From the NCBI GenBank assembly GCA_024349765.1, contig AP026073.1:7440001-7504000 (forward strand): a stretch of 64,000 nt of DNA, in the 5' to 3' direction. The notes beneath the pieces were generated by a model. It did not search any database. It was not told the origin of the DNA and saw only the letters and a list, made by a program, of their open reading frames with translations. The DNA comes from Streptomyces nigrescens. GTDB lineage: Bacteria; Actinomycetota; Actinomycetes; Streptomycetales; Streptomycetaceae. Within the stretch, counting starts at the first letter, position 1; the number at the start of each line of letters is the position of its first letter. Below, in pieces: positions 37,249 to 45,229 of this stretch. The translations under genes and the position numbers were made by a program.

Positions 37249-38418
37249 ATGTTCGGTTACCGCGTTCCCGCCCCAGATCAAGCCATGCTGATCTCGGGTG
37301 GCAGGCGTGGACAGGGCGGCGCGCCATTCCGGGTGGTGACCGGTCACGGCAAGTTCGTGCTGCCGGTGTTCCGCAAGGTGCGCTTCCTGACCCTGGCGAT
37401 GTGCGAGGCAGAGGTCGCCGAGACCTGTGTGACCCGGCAGGGCATCGCGCTCACCGTCCGTGCCGTGATCGCGTTCAAGGTGGGCAACGACACCGAGAGC
37501 GTGGTCAACGCCGGCCAGCGGTTCCTGTCGGACCAGGACCAGATGTCGGTCCTGACCGGCCGGATCTTCGCCGGTCACCTGCGCTCCATCATCGGTTCGA
37601 TGACGGTCGAGGAGATCGTCACCGAGCGGCAGAAGCTGGCCACCGAGGTGCTGGAGACGTCCAAGACCGAGATGGCCAAGATCGGCCTGATCGTCGACTC
37701 GCTGCAGATCCAGTCCATCGACGACGGCGACACCGGCTACATCGAGGCGATGTCCGCCCCGCACAAGGCCGCCATCCAGCGCCAGGCCCAGATCGCCCAG
37801 GCCCAGGCCACCCAGGCCGCGGTCGAGGCGCAGCAGGAGGCCGCCCGTAATCAGGCCCAGTACAACCGGCAGACCGCGGTCGTCCAGGCCGAGTACTCCG
37901 CCGAGGTGGACCGCGCCCAGGCCCACGCCGCGCAGGCCGGCCCGCTCGCCCAGGCCCACGCGCAGCAAGAGGTCCTCGCCGCCCAGACCGAGCTCGCCGA
38001 ACGCCGTGCCCTGCTGCGCCAGCAGGAACTGGTCGCCGAGGTCGTCAAGCCCGCCGAGGCCGAGGCCGAGCGCATCAAGCTCCTGGCCATGGCCGAGGCC
38101 GAGCGCATGAAGATCCAGGCCGAGGCCGCCGCCTCGTACGACCGTGTGGCCCTGGACCGCATGCTCATCGACCAGCTCCCCCAGATCGTCAAGGAAGCCT
38201 CCGCGGGCCTGTCGAACGCCAACGTCAACGTCCTCAACGGCACCGACGGCCTCGGCGAGATCGCCGCCGGCCTCGTCGGCCAGGGCCTCACCATCCTCGA
38301 CTCGGTCCGCCGCAACCTCGGCACCCCCGACAACCAGTCCCCCACCAAGTCCTCCTCGGCCTCCACCCCTAATTCCCCCTCCAACCCCGCCCCCTCCGGC
38401 CGGGTAGAAATCGAATAG
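37249..38418 (+). CDS. SPFH/flotillin-like protein
   Basis: 389 aa. The SPFH/band-7 domain (about 5-200) is followed by a long Ala/Gln/Glu heptad-rich coiled coil (QRQAQIAQAQATQAAVEAQQEA to EAERMKIQAEAAASYD), then the flotillin C-terminal segment LPQIVKEASAGLSNANVNVLNG and a Ser/Pro tail. Flotillins scaffold membrane microdomains. No N-terminal membrane hairpin is apparent, unlike FloA/FloT, so attachment may be peripheral or via the NfeD-like partner. The two genes form an operon (10-base gap). Confidence 0.87.
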   Translation: MFGYRVPAPDQAMLISGGRRGQGGAPFRVVTGHGKFVLPVFRKVRFLTLAMCEAEVAETCVTRQGIALTVRAVIAFKVGNDTESVVNAGQRFLSDQDQMSVLTGRIFAGHLRSIIGSMTVEEIVTERQKLATEVLETSKTEMAKIGLIVDSLQIQSIDDGDTGYIEAMSAPHKAAIQRQAQIAQAQATQAAVEAQQEAARNQAQYNRQTAVVQAEYSAEVDRAQAHAAQAGPLAQAHAQQEVLAAQTELAERRALLRQQELVAEVVKPAEAEAERIKLLAMAEAERMKIQAEAAASYDRVALDRMLIDQLPQIVKEASAGLSNANVNVLNGTDGLGEIAAGLVGQGLTILDSVRRNLGTPDNQSPTKSSSASTPNSPSNPAPSGRVEIE

Positions 38419-38605
38419 CCCTCCGCCTCGGGGCCACCCGGGGTCACCCCCGGGGCCATCCCTGGGGCCACCCCCGGGCCCGACCTCACCAGGGCCCGGG
38501 GCTTCCCCCGGCCCACGTGCCGCCCCCCAGCCCCCAACCCTCAACCCCACCCCGCGGGGCGATCACCCCACCCCCAACTCCATCACAATCAGCGACACTC
38601 AACCC
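38419..38605 (+). terminator. GC-rich hairpin region after the SPFH gene
   Basis: Overlapping CCCCGGGG-type inverted repeats (38428-38512), for example CGGGGCCACCCGGGGTCACCCCCGGGG, can fold into one or two hairpins. The remainder to 38605 has no gene. Confidence 0.5.
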
Positions 38606-38648
38606 GGAACTAATAACTCTCCGTAATCGTTGCCGGAATAAGGAGGCA
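38606..38648 (+). promoter_or_regulatory. Promoter-like element, copy B
   Basis: GGAACT, 17 bases, GTTGCCGGA, then ATAAGGAGGCA: about 90 percent identical to copy A at 33700 and also in a convergent spacer (SPFH gene plus, MarR gene minus). Confidence 0.45.
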
Positions 38649-38691
38649 CACGCAAGGCGAACCACGCAAGGCGAACCACACGGGAAAGGCC

Positions 38692-39198
38692 TCAAGCGCC
38701 CCGGCGCCGCTGGCGTTCCTCCTCGGCGTGCTCGGCGTGCTTGTGCCGGGCGTAGCCGACCAGGTGGTTGAGGACCGCGACGGTGGCGGCGACGTCCGCG
38801 TCGTCGAAGTCGGCAAGAGCGTCACGCAGGCCGGCCTGACTGGTCTGCTGCAGGCGCTGGAGGACGGCCTTGCCGTGCGGGGTGATTGCCACCTTCCGGG
38901 CGCGCCGATCCAGCGAGTCCTGCGTACGTTCGACCAGGTCCTGCGCTTCCAACTGGCCGATCTGCCGGGTGACATGGGGCGGCTCGACCATCAGCAGCTC
39001 GGCGAGATCGCCGACGCGGCAGACGCCGCCGCTGTCCTCCAGGGCCATCAACAGCCAGAGATCGGAGCGGGCCGCCGTCACGCCCGCCTGAGCCGCCTGG
39101 CGCTCGTGAGCCCGTGAGCGGGTGAGCAGATAGGACAGCGTGGCCAGCACCCTTTGCAGCGCGGCGGTGGGGTCCTGGTCTCTTCCGGGGTCCGGCAT
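38692..39198 (-). CDS. MarR-family regulator
   Basis: 168 aa winged-helix repressor: LWLLMALEDSGGVCRVGDLAELLMVEPPHVTRQIGQLEAQDLVERTQDSLDRRARKVAITPHGKAVLQRL, flanked by dimerisation helices. The start is ATG 39198; TAAAGT six bases before it looks like a -10, so the mRNA is probably leaderless. It is divergent from the P450 gene, separated by 600 bp that contain a nine-copy 23-bp repeat and a TTA-rich dyad. Likely regulator of itself and perhaps of the P450-ferredoxin pair. Confidence 0.88.
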   Translation of the reverse strand: MPDPGRDQDPTAALQRVLATLSYLLTRSRAHERQAAQAGVTAARSDLWLLMALEDSGGVCRVGDLAELLMVEPPHVTRQIGQLEAQDLVERTQDSLDRRARKVAITPHGKAVLQRLQQTSQAGLRDALADFDDADVAATVAVLNHLVGYARHKHAEHAEEERQRRRGA

Positions 39199-39280
39199 GC
39201 AGGCACTTTAGCGGCCCTTGGGATCCCGGAACCCCCAGCGCATACCAGGATCAGCGCTGCTCAGTACCTGTTTGCACGCT

Positions 39281-39486
39281 GGTTCCCGTACCCGAGCCGG
39301 AACGGTTCTCGCACCGCAGCCGGAAGGGTTCTCGCACCCGAACCGGAACGGCTCTCGCACCGCAGCCGAACGGTTCTCGCACCCGAACCGGAGCGCTTCT
39401 CGCACCCGAGCCGGAGCGGTTCTCGCACCGCAGCCGGATCGGTGCTCGTACCCCATCCGTGCCGGTTCCCTCACCCGGGCCTGCCG
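39281..39486. repeat. Nine 23-bp tandem repeats between the MarR and P450 genes
   Basis: Units begin at 39281, 39304, 39327, 39350 (22 bp), 39372, 39395, 39418, 39441 and 39464. The consensus is GGTTCTCGCACC followed by CGAGCCGGAAC; unit junctions form the dyad GAACGGTTC. Outer units are most degenerate. There are no spacers, so it is not CRISPR. The flanking 39199-39280 and 39487-39658 show no gene. Confidence 0.93.
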
Positions 39487-39658
39487 GGTCCGGTGCCCAT
39501 TCAACTCTGCTGCCTGTGTGGCGGTTCGGGTGCGGCGGCCCGCGCGGGGCGGGACCTGTGGGGCGGGTGGGGCCTCGGTTTTGAGCCAACCTTGGGGAGG
39601 CTCGGATCTTTCCTTCCGTCGCTTGCCGGCGCTGAGTTAACGTGTGAACGGTTAGTTG

Positions 39659-39673
39659 CTTAACTTAGGTAAG
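39659..39673. promoter_or_regulatory. MarR-type operator candidate upstream of P450
   Basis: CTTAACTTAGGTAAG has outer symmetry CTTA-N7-TAAG and lies in the only AT-rich stretch (39640-39680) of the spacer, 131 bases before the P450 ATG. Confidence 0.5.
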
Positions 39674-39803
39674 TAGTTGTGCGCGCGCCGGGCCGGAATT
39701 CGGACGTCGTGTCGTGCGCTTGCAACGCCCCGTCGAGGAGTGGCGCCACCCCGCACCGTTGGCCACGGCAGAGCCGTGTCCCGATCGTGGAAGGACCAGC
39801 CGA

Positions 39804-41210
39804 ATGACGACCGTAGAACCCATCGACGTGGAGAATGGCGCCGGCAGCGTTGAGGCCCTTGGCACCGCTGGGACTGCTGGGGCCGTTGGCAACTCCGGAA
39901 CCATCGAAAACACCAGCGCCATCGGAAATACCAGCACCATCGGAAACACCAGCACCATCAGCAGCACCCACCGCCCCGGAACCACCCACGCCACCAGTGA
40001 CCCCGGCAGCGCCCCTCTCGCCAGTGAGAGTGGGCTGGTGGTGCCGGTGGGGCGGGGGGACGGGTGTCCGTTTGATCCGCCGGCGGGGGTGGAGCGGGTG
40101 CGGCGGGAGCAGCCGGTGGCGCGGGTGACGCTGTGGGACGGGTCGTCGTGTTGGATGGTGACGCGGCATCAGGATGTGCGGGCGGTGCTCGGGGACCCGC
40201 GGTTCAGCGCTGATGCGACCCGGCCCGGGTTTCCGTTCCTCACGGCCGGTGGGCGGGAAATCGTCGCCAACAACCCCACCTTCCTCCGCATGGACGACCC
40301 CGAGCATGCCCGGCTGCGCCGGATGCTCACCGCCGACTTCATGGTCAAGAAGGTGGAGGCGATGCGGCCCGAGGTGCAGCGCATCGCCGACGAGTTGCTC
40401 GACCGGATGACCGACGGGCGGAGTGCGGCGGACCTGGTGGCCGAATTCGCGCTGCCGTTGCCCTCGTTGGTGATCTGCCTGCTGCTCGGCGTGCCGTACG
40501 AGGACCATGAGTTCTTCCAGCAGCGCAGCGGCATCCTGCTCAGCCTCCGGTCCAGGCCCGAGGACATCCGGACCGCTCAGCAGGAACTGCACGCGTACCT
40601 GGTCCGGCTCGCCGGGTCCAAGCGTGAGCGGCCGGACGACGCCATCGTCAGCCGGCTGGTCGCCCGGGGCGAGCTCGATGACGACGAGATCGCGTCGATG
40701 GGGCGGCTGTTGCTGGTCGCCGGGCATGAGACGACCGCCAACATGACGGCCCTCTCGACGCTCGCGCTGCTCCGTAACCCCGGCCAGATGGCGCGGCTGC
40801 GCAACGACCCGTCGCTGATCAAGGGTGCCGTGGAGGAACTGCTGCGCTATCTGACGATCGTGCACAACGGTCTGCCGCGGATCGCCACCGAGGACGTCAC
40901 GCTCGGCGGCGTCACCATCCGCGCCGGCGAGGGCGTGCTGTGCACGCTCAACAGCGCCAACCGCGACGACGAGGTCTTCCCCGGCGGGGACGCGCTCGAC
41001 GTCGGGCGCGATGCGCGCCGCCATGTGGCGTTCGGCTTCGGTGTCCATCAGTGCCTGGGGCAGCCGCTCGCCAGGGTGGAGCTGCAGATCGCGCTGGAGA
41101 CGCTGCTCCGCCGGCTCCCGGACCTGCGGCTCGACGTCGCCTTCGAGGAGATCCGCTTCCGGCACGACATGGGGGTCTACGGGGTGTACGCGCTGCCGGT
41201 TGCGTGGTGA
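39804..41210 (+). CDS. Cytochrome P450
   Basis: About 468 aa from the ATG at 39804 (GGAAGGA upstream). I-helix LLVAGHETTANM, ExxR in EELLRY, and heme loop FGFGVHQCLGQPLARVE with the Cys ligand are intact, typical of bacterial class I P450s (CYP105/107-like). Before the catalytic domain there is a 75-residue low-complexity extension with NTSxIG repeats encoded by 18-bp units (about 39895-39965), not normal for the family. The next gene is its electron-donor ferredoxin; a reductase must come from elsewhere. The substrate is unknown. Confidence 0.93.
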   Translation: MTTVEPIDVENGAGSVEALGTAGTAGAVGNSGTIENTSAIGNTSTIGNTSTISSTHRPGTTHATSDPGSAPLASESGLVVPVGRGDGCPFDPPAGVERVRREQPVARVTLWDGSSCWMVTRHQDVRAVLGDPRFSADATRPGFPFLTAGGREIVANNPTFLRMDDPEHARLRRMLTADFMVKKVEAMRPEVQRIADELLDRMTDGRSAADLVAEFALPLPSLVICLLLGVPYEDHEFFQQRSGILLSLRSRPEDIRTAQQELHAYLVRLAGSKRERPDDAIVSRLVARGELDDDEIASMGRLLLVAGHETTANMTALSTLALLRNPGQMARLRNDPSLIKGAVEELLRYLTIVHNGLPRIATEDVTLGGVTIRAGEGVLCTLNSANRDDEVFPGGDALDVGRDARRHVAFGFGVHQCLGQPLARVELQIALETLLRRLPDLRLDVAFEEIRFRHDMGVYGVYALPVAW

Positions 41211-41280
41211 GCCGGACCACGGCCTGCCCGTCGTTCGGTCCCACCGCCGGTGCCAGGCGCCGGCCCCGCCGTTTTTTGCC

Positions 41281-41335
41281 ACCGCTGAACAACCACTGAG
41301 CCACCACTGAGGCGCCACTGAGGCCCCACTGAGGA
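41281..41335 (+). repeat. Five 11-bp tandem repeats before the ferredoxin gene
   Basis: accgctgaaca, accactgagcc, accactgaggc, gccactgaggc and cccactgagga follow each other exactly, ending eight bases before the ferredoxin start codon. Each later unit contains TGAGG, so the array also multiplies a weak ribosome-site-like element. Confidence 0.88.
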
Positions 41336-41342
41336 GAGAGTC

Positions 41343-41549
41343 ATGCGCGTCCACATCGACCAGGAGAAGTGCTGCGGGGCCGGGAGCTGTGTGCTGTCCG
41401 CGCCCGAGGTGTTCGACCAGCGGGAGGAGGACGGCATCGTCGTGCTGCTCGATGCCGCGCCGCCGGCGGAGCTGCATGACGCGGTGCGGGAGGCCGCGGC
41501 GATCTGCCCGGCGGCCGCGATCACCGTGGAGCAGGTCGAGCGGGTGTAG
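41343..41549 (+). CDS. [3Fe-4S] ferredoxin for the P450
   Basis: 68 aa. Cluster cysteines C10 (or C11), C16 and C55-P fit the CxxxxxC ... CP pattern of actinobacterial P450 ferredoxins (MRVHIDQEKCCGAGSCVLSAP, AAAICPAAAI). It transfers single electrons from a ferredoxin reductase to the P450 132 bases upstream. GGAGAGAG precedes the ATG. Confidence 0.93.
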   Translation: MRVHIDQEKCCGAGSCVLSAPEVFDQREEDGIVVLLDAAPPAELHDAVREAAAICPAAAITVEQVERV

Positions 41550-41652
41550 CCGTCGGCGGGCGGCGCCCGGCGATGCCCGTGGATCGATCGGCGATGCCCG
41601 CCGGATCGATTCGGCAGTACTCCTTCGTGTGACGGGCACATCGTCGGGCGTG

Positions 41653-41728
41653 CGCATGGGCAGCTCGCTTTTCGCGCGGGGGCGCCGAGCCCCCCGCGGG
41701 AGAAGTAGGGAAGGAAGCTGCCCATGCG
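41653..41728. repeat. 76-bp near-palindromic element ending in the next gene's start
   Basis: CGCATGGGCAGCT (41653-41665) is repeated in inverted orientation as AGCTGCCCATGCG (41716-41728). Inside, GCGGGGGC and GCCCCCCGC form a second stem with an imperfect CTTTTC/GAGAAG arm. The right arm contains the ATG at 41724 and the loop side holds its ribosome site. Confidence 0.75.
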
Positions 41729-42260
41729 TGTGCCCGAGAGCGTGTCCAAGAGCATGTCCGAGAGCGTGTCCAAGAGCATGTCGGAGAGCGTCTCCGAGAC
41801 CGTGTTGTCCGTAGGCTCCGTGGGCCTGTCCGGGGGCGGGTCCGTGGGTGAGCCTGGGGAGGGGTCCGTGCGTGAGCCGAGGCGTGGGTCCGTGCGTCGG
41901 CCCGGGCGTCTGCGTCGATCCGTCACCGCGGTCGCCACCGCGGTCGGGGCCCTCGCGCTCGCCGTCGGGCTGCCGGCGTCCCCGGCCGGGGCGGCCACCG
42001 GCCCGTTCAGCTACGTCTACGACGACGGGACCGGTACCCCGCGCCTGGGGCTGCTGGACGATCCGCCCAGCCGGGAGTGCATCACGCTGCCGGAGGTCGC
42101 CGACCCGGCCGTTCCGCCCGCGCACACGCCGAGGAACTACACCGGCTCCACGGCGACGGTCTTCGCCGGCGCCGACTGCACGGGCGACTACTTCAACCTT
42201 CGGCCGAACGGCGGCCATGCCTCCGAGCGTCTGAAGGTGCGGTCGGTCGTCTTCTCCTGA
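41724..42260 (+). CDS. Small secreted protein with SVSKSMSE repeats at the N-terminus
   Basis: Up to 178 aa. An Arg-rich stretch and a signal sequence (RLRRSVTAVATAVGALALAVGLP ... AGAA) precede a roughly 90-residue mature domain with two cysteines (SRECITLPEV, GADCTGDYFNLRPNGGHASERLKVRSVVF) like small beta-rich secreted Streptomyces proteins of unknown function. The first 60 residues, before the signal, are an odd (SVSKSMSE)n and GSVxEP repeat; the true start may be a GTG further in, for example near 41868. The ATG at 41724 lies in a strong hairpin. Confidence 0.62.
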   Translation: MRVPESVSKSMSESVSKSMSESVSETVLSVGSVGLSGGGSVGEPGEGSVREPRRGSVRRPGRLRRSVTAVATAVGALALAVGLPASPAGAATGPFSYVYDDGTGTPRLGLLDDPPSRECITLPEVADPAVPPAHTPRNYTGSTATVFAGADCTGDYFNLRPNGGHASERLKVRSVVFS

Positions 42261-42263
42261 CGA

Positions 42264-42360
42264 CATGCCCACGGCCACGCCCGTGCCTGTGCCCATGCCC
42301 ATGGCCACGCCCGCGCCTGTGCCCATGCCCATGCCCATGCCCATGCGCAAAACGGCCACG
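42264..42360. repeat. GCCCAT-rich hexanucleotide microsatellite
   Basis: Runs of GCCCATGCCCATGCCCATGC alternate with GCCACGCCCGCGCCTGTG units between two genes. A frame reading PMPMPM exists here but has no ribosome site and pure repeat composition, so it is not called a gene. Confidence 0.85.
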
Positions 42361-42574
42361 CCCGCGCCTGTGCCCCTGCGCATGGCCGTACCCGTGCTGC
42401 CCACGACCACGGCCAGGCGCATGCCCCGACCCGGGCGCATCCCCGTGCCCGTAGGGGCCGTGGCGCCGTAGGCCCGCCCGCCGTCCCAAGGTGGTTCCGC
42501 CAGTACTAGGCCTGCTGTGCATATGTTGAACGGTGCACTGGTTACGGAAAGCGGAACCACGCATTCTCGGTGGC

Positions 42575-43630
42575 ATGACCCATACCTCTGTCTCTGCGTA
42601 CGCCGCCCCCGCCCCGAAAGCACCGCTGGAGCGGATCACGATTCCGCGCCGCGAGCTGGGGTCCCACGACATCCTGATCGAGATCAAGTACGCCGGCATC
42701 TGCCACTCCGACATCCACACCGTGCGCGCCGAGTGGGGCGACGGCGGGAACTTCCCGATCGTCCCCGGCCATGAGATCGCCGGTGTGGTGGCCGAGGTCG
42801 GTGCCGAGGTCACCCGCTACCGGACCGGTGACCGGGTCGGCGTCGGCTGCTTCGTCGACTCCTGCCGCGAGTGCGACAACTGCCGGGCCGGCCTGCAGCA
42901 GTACTGCACCGGTGAGCTCGGCAACGTCGGTACGTACAACGCGACCGGCCGGGACGGCGAGACCACCCACGGCGGGTACTCCACCCACCTCGTCGTCGAC
43001 GAGAACTACGCGCTGCGCATACCCGACTCCCTCCCCCTGGACGCCGCGGCCCCGCTGCTCTGCGCCGGCATCACCCTCTACTCCCCGCTCGCCCACTGGA
43101 AGGCCGGTCCCGGCAAGAAGGTGGCCGTGGTCGGTCTGGGCGGACTCGGGCACATGGGCGTGAAGATCGCGCATGCGATGGGCGCGGAGGTGACCGTGCT
43201 GAGCCAGTCGCTGCGCAAGAAGGACGACGGCCTGCGGCTGGGCGCGGATCACTACTACGCGACCTCCGACCCGGCCACGTTCGAGCAGCTCGCGGGCACC
43301 TTCGACCTGATCGTCAACACCGTGTCGGCGAACCTGGACCTGAACGCGTACCTCGGGCTGCTGCGCACCGACGGCACGCTGGTCCAGGTCGGGGCCCCGG
43401 GGCACCCGCTGCCGGTCGCGGCGTTCGCGCTGATCCCGGGGCGGAAGTCGCTCGCCGGGTCGATGATCGGCGGCATTCCGGAGACGCAGGAGATGCTCGA
43501 CTTCTGTGGTGAGCACGGGCTGGGCGCGGACATCGAGGTGATCAGCGCGGAGCAGATCAACGAGGCGTACGAGCGGGTGCTGGCGAGTGACGTGCGGTAC
43601 CGGTTCGTGATCGACGCGTCGACGATCTGA
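42575..43630 (+). CDS. Zinc-dependent NAD(P) alcohol dehydrogenase, YahK/cinnamyl-alcohol type
   Basis: 351 aa. Catalytic zinc Cys and His in GICHSDIH and GHE (VPGHEIAG); structural zinc site [21 protein letters not shown]; Rossmann fingerprint [17 protein letters not shown]; then [15 protein letters not shown]. It would reduce aldehydes or oxidise primary alcohols in the cytosol. No clear ribosome site precedes the ATG at 42575, but the homologous N-terminus begins here. Stands alone. Confidence 0.93.
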   Translation: MTHTSVSAYAAPAPKAPLERITIPRRELGSHDILIEIKYAGICHSDIHTVRAEWGDGGNFPIVPGHEIAGVVAEVGAEVTRYRTGDRVGVGCFVDSCRECDNCRAGLQQYCTGELGNVGTYNATGRDGETTHGGYSTHLVVDENYALRIPDSLPLDAAAPLLCAGITLYSPLAHWKAGPGKKVAVVGLGGLGHMGVKIAHAMGAEVTVLSQSLRKKDDGLRLGADHYYATSDPATFEQLAGTFDLIVNTVSANLDLNAYLGLLRTDGTLVQVGAPGHPLPVAAFALIPGRKSLAGSMIGGIPETQEMLDFCGEHGLGADIEVISAEQINEAYERVLASDVRYRFVIDASTI

Positions 43631-43668
43631 GGCAACCGGCCGAGGGTGCGCACCGTTGCGGCGAACCG

Positions 43669-43764
43669 GCGGTGGAAAGCGATGCGCGGAACCGGCGGAC
43701 GCGGTGGAAGGCGATGCGCGGAACCGGCGGACGCGGTGGGAAACGGTGCGCGGAAGAAATCCGG
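43669..43764. repeat. Three 32-bp tandem repeats
   Basis: Units start at 43669, 43701 and 43733 (GCGGTGGAAAGCGATGCGCG followed by GAACCGGCGGAC); the third is degenerate. Located between the dehydrogenase and the LAXTG protein. Confidence 0.85.
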
Positions 43765-43838
43765 GTGCGTGCGGCAACCCCCGCGTCCGCCGGGCGTCGT
43801 GAGGGGTGAGGGCGCCAATCGGCGCCGCCCTTCGACGC

Positions 43839-44417
43839 ATGAACGTGGAGCAGCCGACCGTGACCCCGAAGCACACCCCGTTCCCCCCTACGGATCCCAC
43901 CACGGACCCGACCTCGTTCCCCACCACGGGGCACGCCCCCTCCCCCGCCCACCGGGCCCCTGCCCGCGCCGGGCTCGTCGCGGCGCTCGCGCTGGCCGTC
44001 GTACCGGTGCTCGCCGTCCCGGTGGTGGCTGCCGGGTCGGCGTACGCCGCGGAGCGTTCGCCGGCCGCCGGTGCGTCCGCGGTGCCGAGTCCCCGGCCCA
44101 CCACTCCCGGCCACCACGGACCGACCGCCCCGCCCTCCTCCCGCCCTGAGCCGTCCGCCTCGCCGACCCGGCCGGGACCGCGGCCGAGCACGGCGACGCC
44201 CAGCCCCAGCGTGCCGCCGAGCACGAAGCCGACCGCGGCGCCGAGCCCCGTTCCGTCGTCTCCGTCGTCTCCGTCGTCCGCGCCCGCCGGGAGCGGCAAG
44301 CAACTCGCGCGTACCGGTGCCTCTTCCGGGACCACCGCGGCGATCGGCGGTGCCGCGGCCGCGCTGATCGCCGCGGGTGGCACCACCGTCTACGCGGTCC
44401 GCCGCCGGCGCGGCTGA
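43839..44417 (+). CDS. Cell-wall anchored protein with LARTG sorting signal
   Basis: About 192 aa. Signal peptide (ARAGLVAALALAVVPVLAVPVVAAGSAYA) after a 45-residue Pro/Thr-rich leader, then a wholly Pro/Ser/Thr-rich spacer. The C-terminus is a complete sortase signal: LARTG, a hydrophobic helix (GGAAAALIAAGGTTVYAV) and RRRRG. LAXTG is the class E sortase motif of Streptomyces. No sortase gene is in the window. It has no globular domain, so it is probably a stalk or surface mucin-like protein. Confidence 0.8.
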   Translation: MNVEQPTVTPKHTPFPPTDPTTDPTSFPTTGHAPSPAHRAPARAGLVAALALAVVPVLAVPVVAAGSAYAAERSPAAGASAVPSPRPTTPGHHGPTAPPSSRPEPSASPTRPGPRPSTATPSPSVPPSTKPTAAPSPVPSSPSSPSSAPAGSGKQLARTGASSGTTAAIGGAAAALIAAGGTTVYAVRRRRG

Positions 44418-44452
44418 GTCCGTCCGCGCCGCCCGTTCCGGTACGTACGTCC

Positions 44453-45229
44453 ATGGAGTACTCCGCAGCCGTCTGCCCCGCCCCGGTCCGGTTCGCCGTG
44501 CCGGGGCGCCGGCGTGCCCGGTGGCGGTGGCTGGTGCCTTCGCGGTGGCTGCTGCCCGCGCGGTGGCTGCTGCACACCGTCCGCCCGGCCGCCGGCCACC
44601 ACGACACCTCCCACCACGGCACCTCCCACCACGACACGCCCCACCACGACGCCTCCCCCCGCGACGTCTCCCGGCCCGCGGGGCCCCGGCCGGCGTCGAC
44701 ACCCGCGCCGGGGCCCGTCCCCGCCACCCCACCGCCCGACCCCCCGCCCACGATCAGCGAGCTCTACCACGCGCAGCGGCTCGCGATGGTGCGGCTGGCG
44801 GTGCTGCTGGTCGACGACCGGGCCACCGCCGAGGACGTCGTCCAGGACGCGTTCACCGCGCTCTACAAGCGGCACGGCGAGCGGCTCGCGGACGTCGACA
44901 ACGCGCTGGCCTATCTGCGTACCGCGGTCGTGAACGCCGCCCGTTCGGTGCTGCGGCGCCGACGTACCGCGCGTGACTACACCCCGCCCCACGAGGCGGA
45001 CGCGCCGTCCGCCGAGGAGCGGATCGTGCTGGACGAGGAGCACCGCGAGGTGTTCGCCGCGCTGAGCGGGCTGACCGCGCGCCGCCGGGAGGTGCTCGTG
45101 CTGCGCTACTGGGGCGATCTGACGGAGGCTCAGATCGCGGCCACGCTGGGGATCAGCCGCGGTGCGGTGAAGTCGATCGCCAGCCGGGCGCTGGACTCCC
45201 TGGAGAAGATCTTGGAGGGGCGGTCATGA
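44453..45229 (+). CDS. ECF-type (SigE-family) sigma factor with His-rich N-terminal extension
   Basis: 258 aa. The sigma core starts near residue 103: region 2 ISELYHAQRLAMVRLAVLLVDDRATAEDVVQDAFTALYKRHG and region 4 LTARRREVLVLRYWGDLTEAQIAATLGISRGAVKSIASRALDSLEKIL. The first 100 residues hold RWLLPARWLL repeats and a HHDTSHHGTSHHDTPHHD run, unusual for a sigma factor and perhaps metal-binding; no good start lies between it and the core. The stop overlaps the partner gene (ATGA). Confidence 0.86.
   Translation: MEYSAAVCPAPVRFAVPGRRRARWRWLVPSRWLLPARWLLHTVRPAAGHHDTSHHGTSHHDTPHHDASPRDVSRPAGPRPASTPAPGPVPATPPPDPPPTISELYHAQRLAMVRLAVLLVDDRATAEDVVQDAFTALYKRHGERLADVDNALAYLRTAVVNAARSVLRRRRTARDYTPPHEADAPSAEERIVLDEEHREVFAALSGLTARRREVLVLRYWGDLTEAQIAATLGISRGAVKSIASRALDSLEKILEGRS

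Noticed and set aside
39281-39486. CRISPR array
   Set aside because: Units are directly adjacent with no spacers, and no cas genes are present.
39804-41549. P450-ferredoxin as part of a secondary-metabolite cluster
   Set aside because: Neighbours are regulators, secreted proteins and a dehydrogenase of unrelated type; isolated P450-ferredoxin pairs are common in Streptomyces.
42265-42471. Pro/Met-rich 68-codon open frame
   Set aside because: Pure hexanucleotide repeat, no ribosome site; called a microsatellite.
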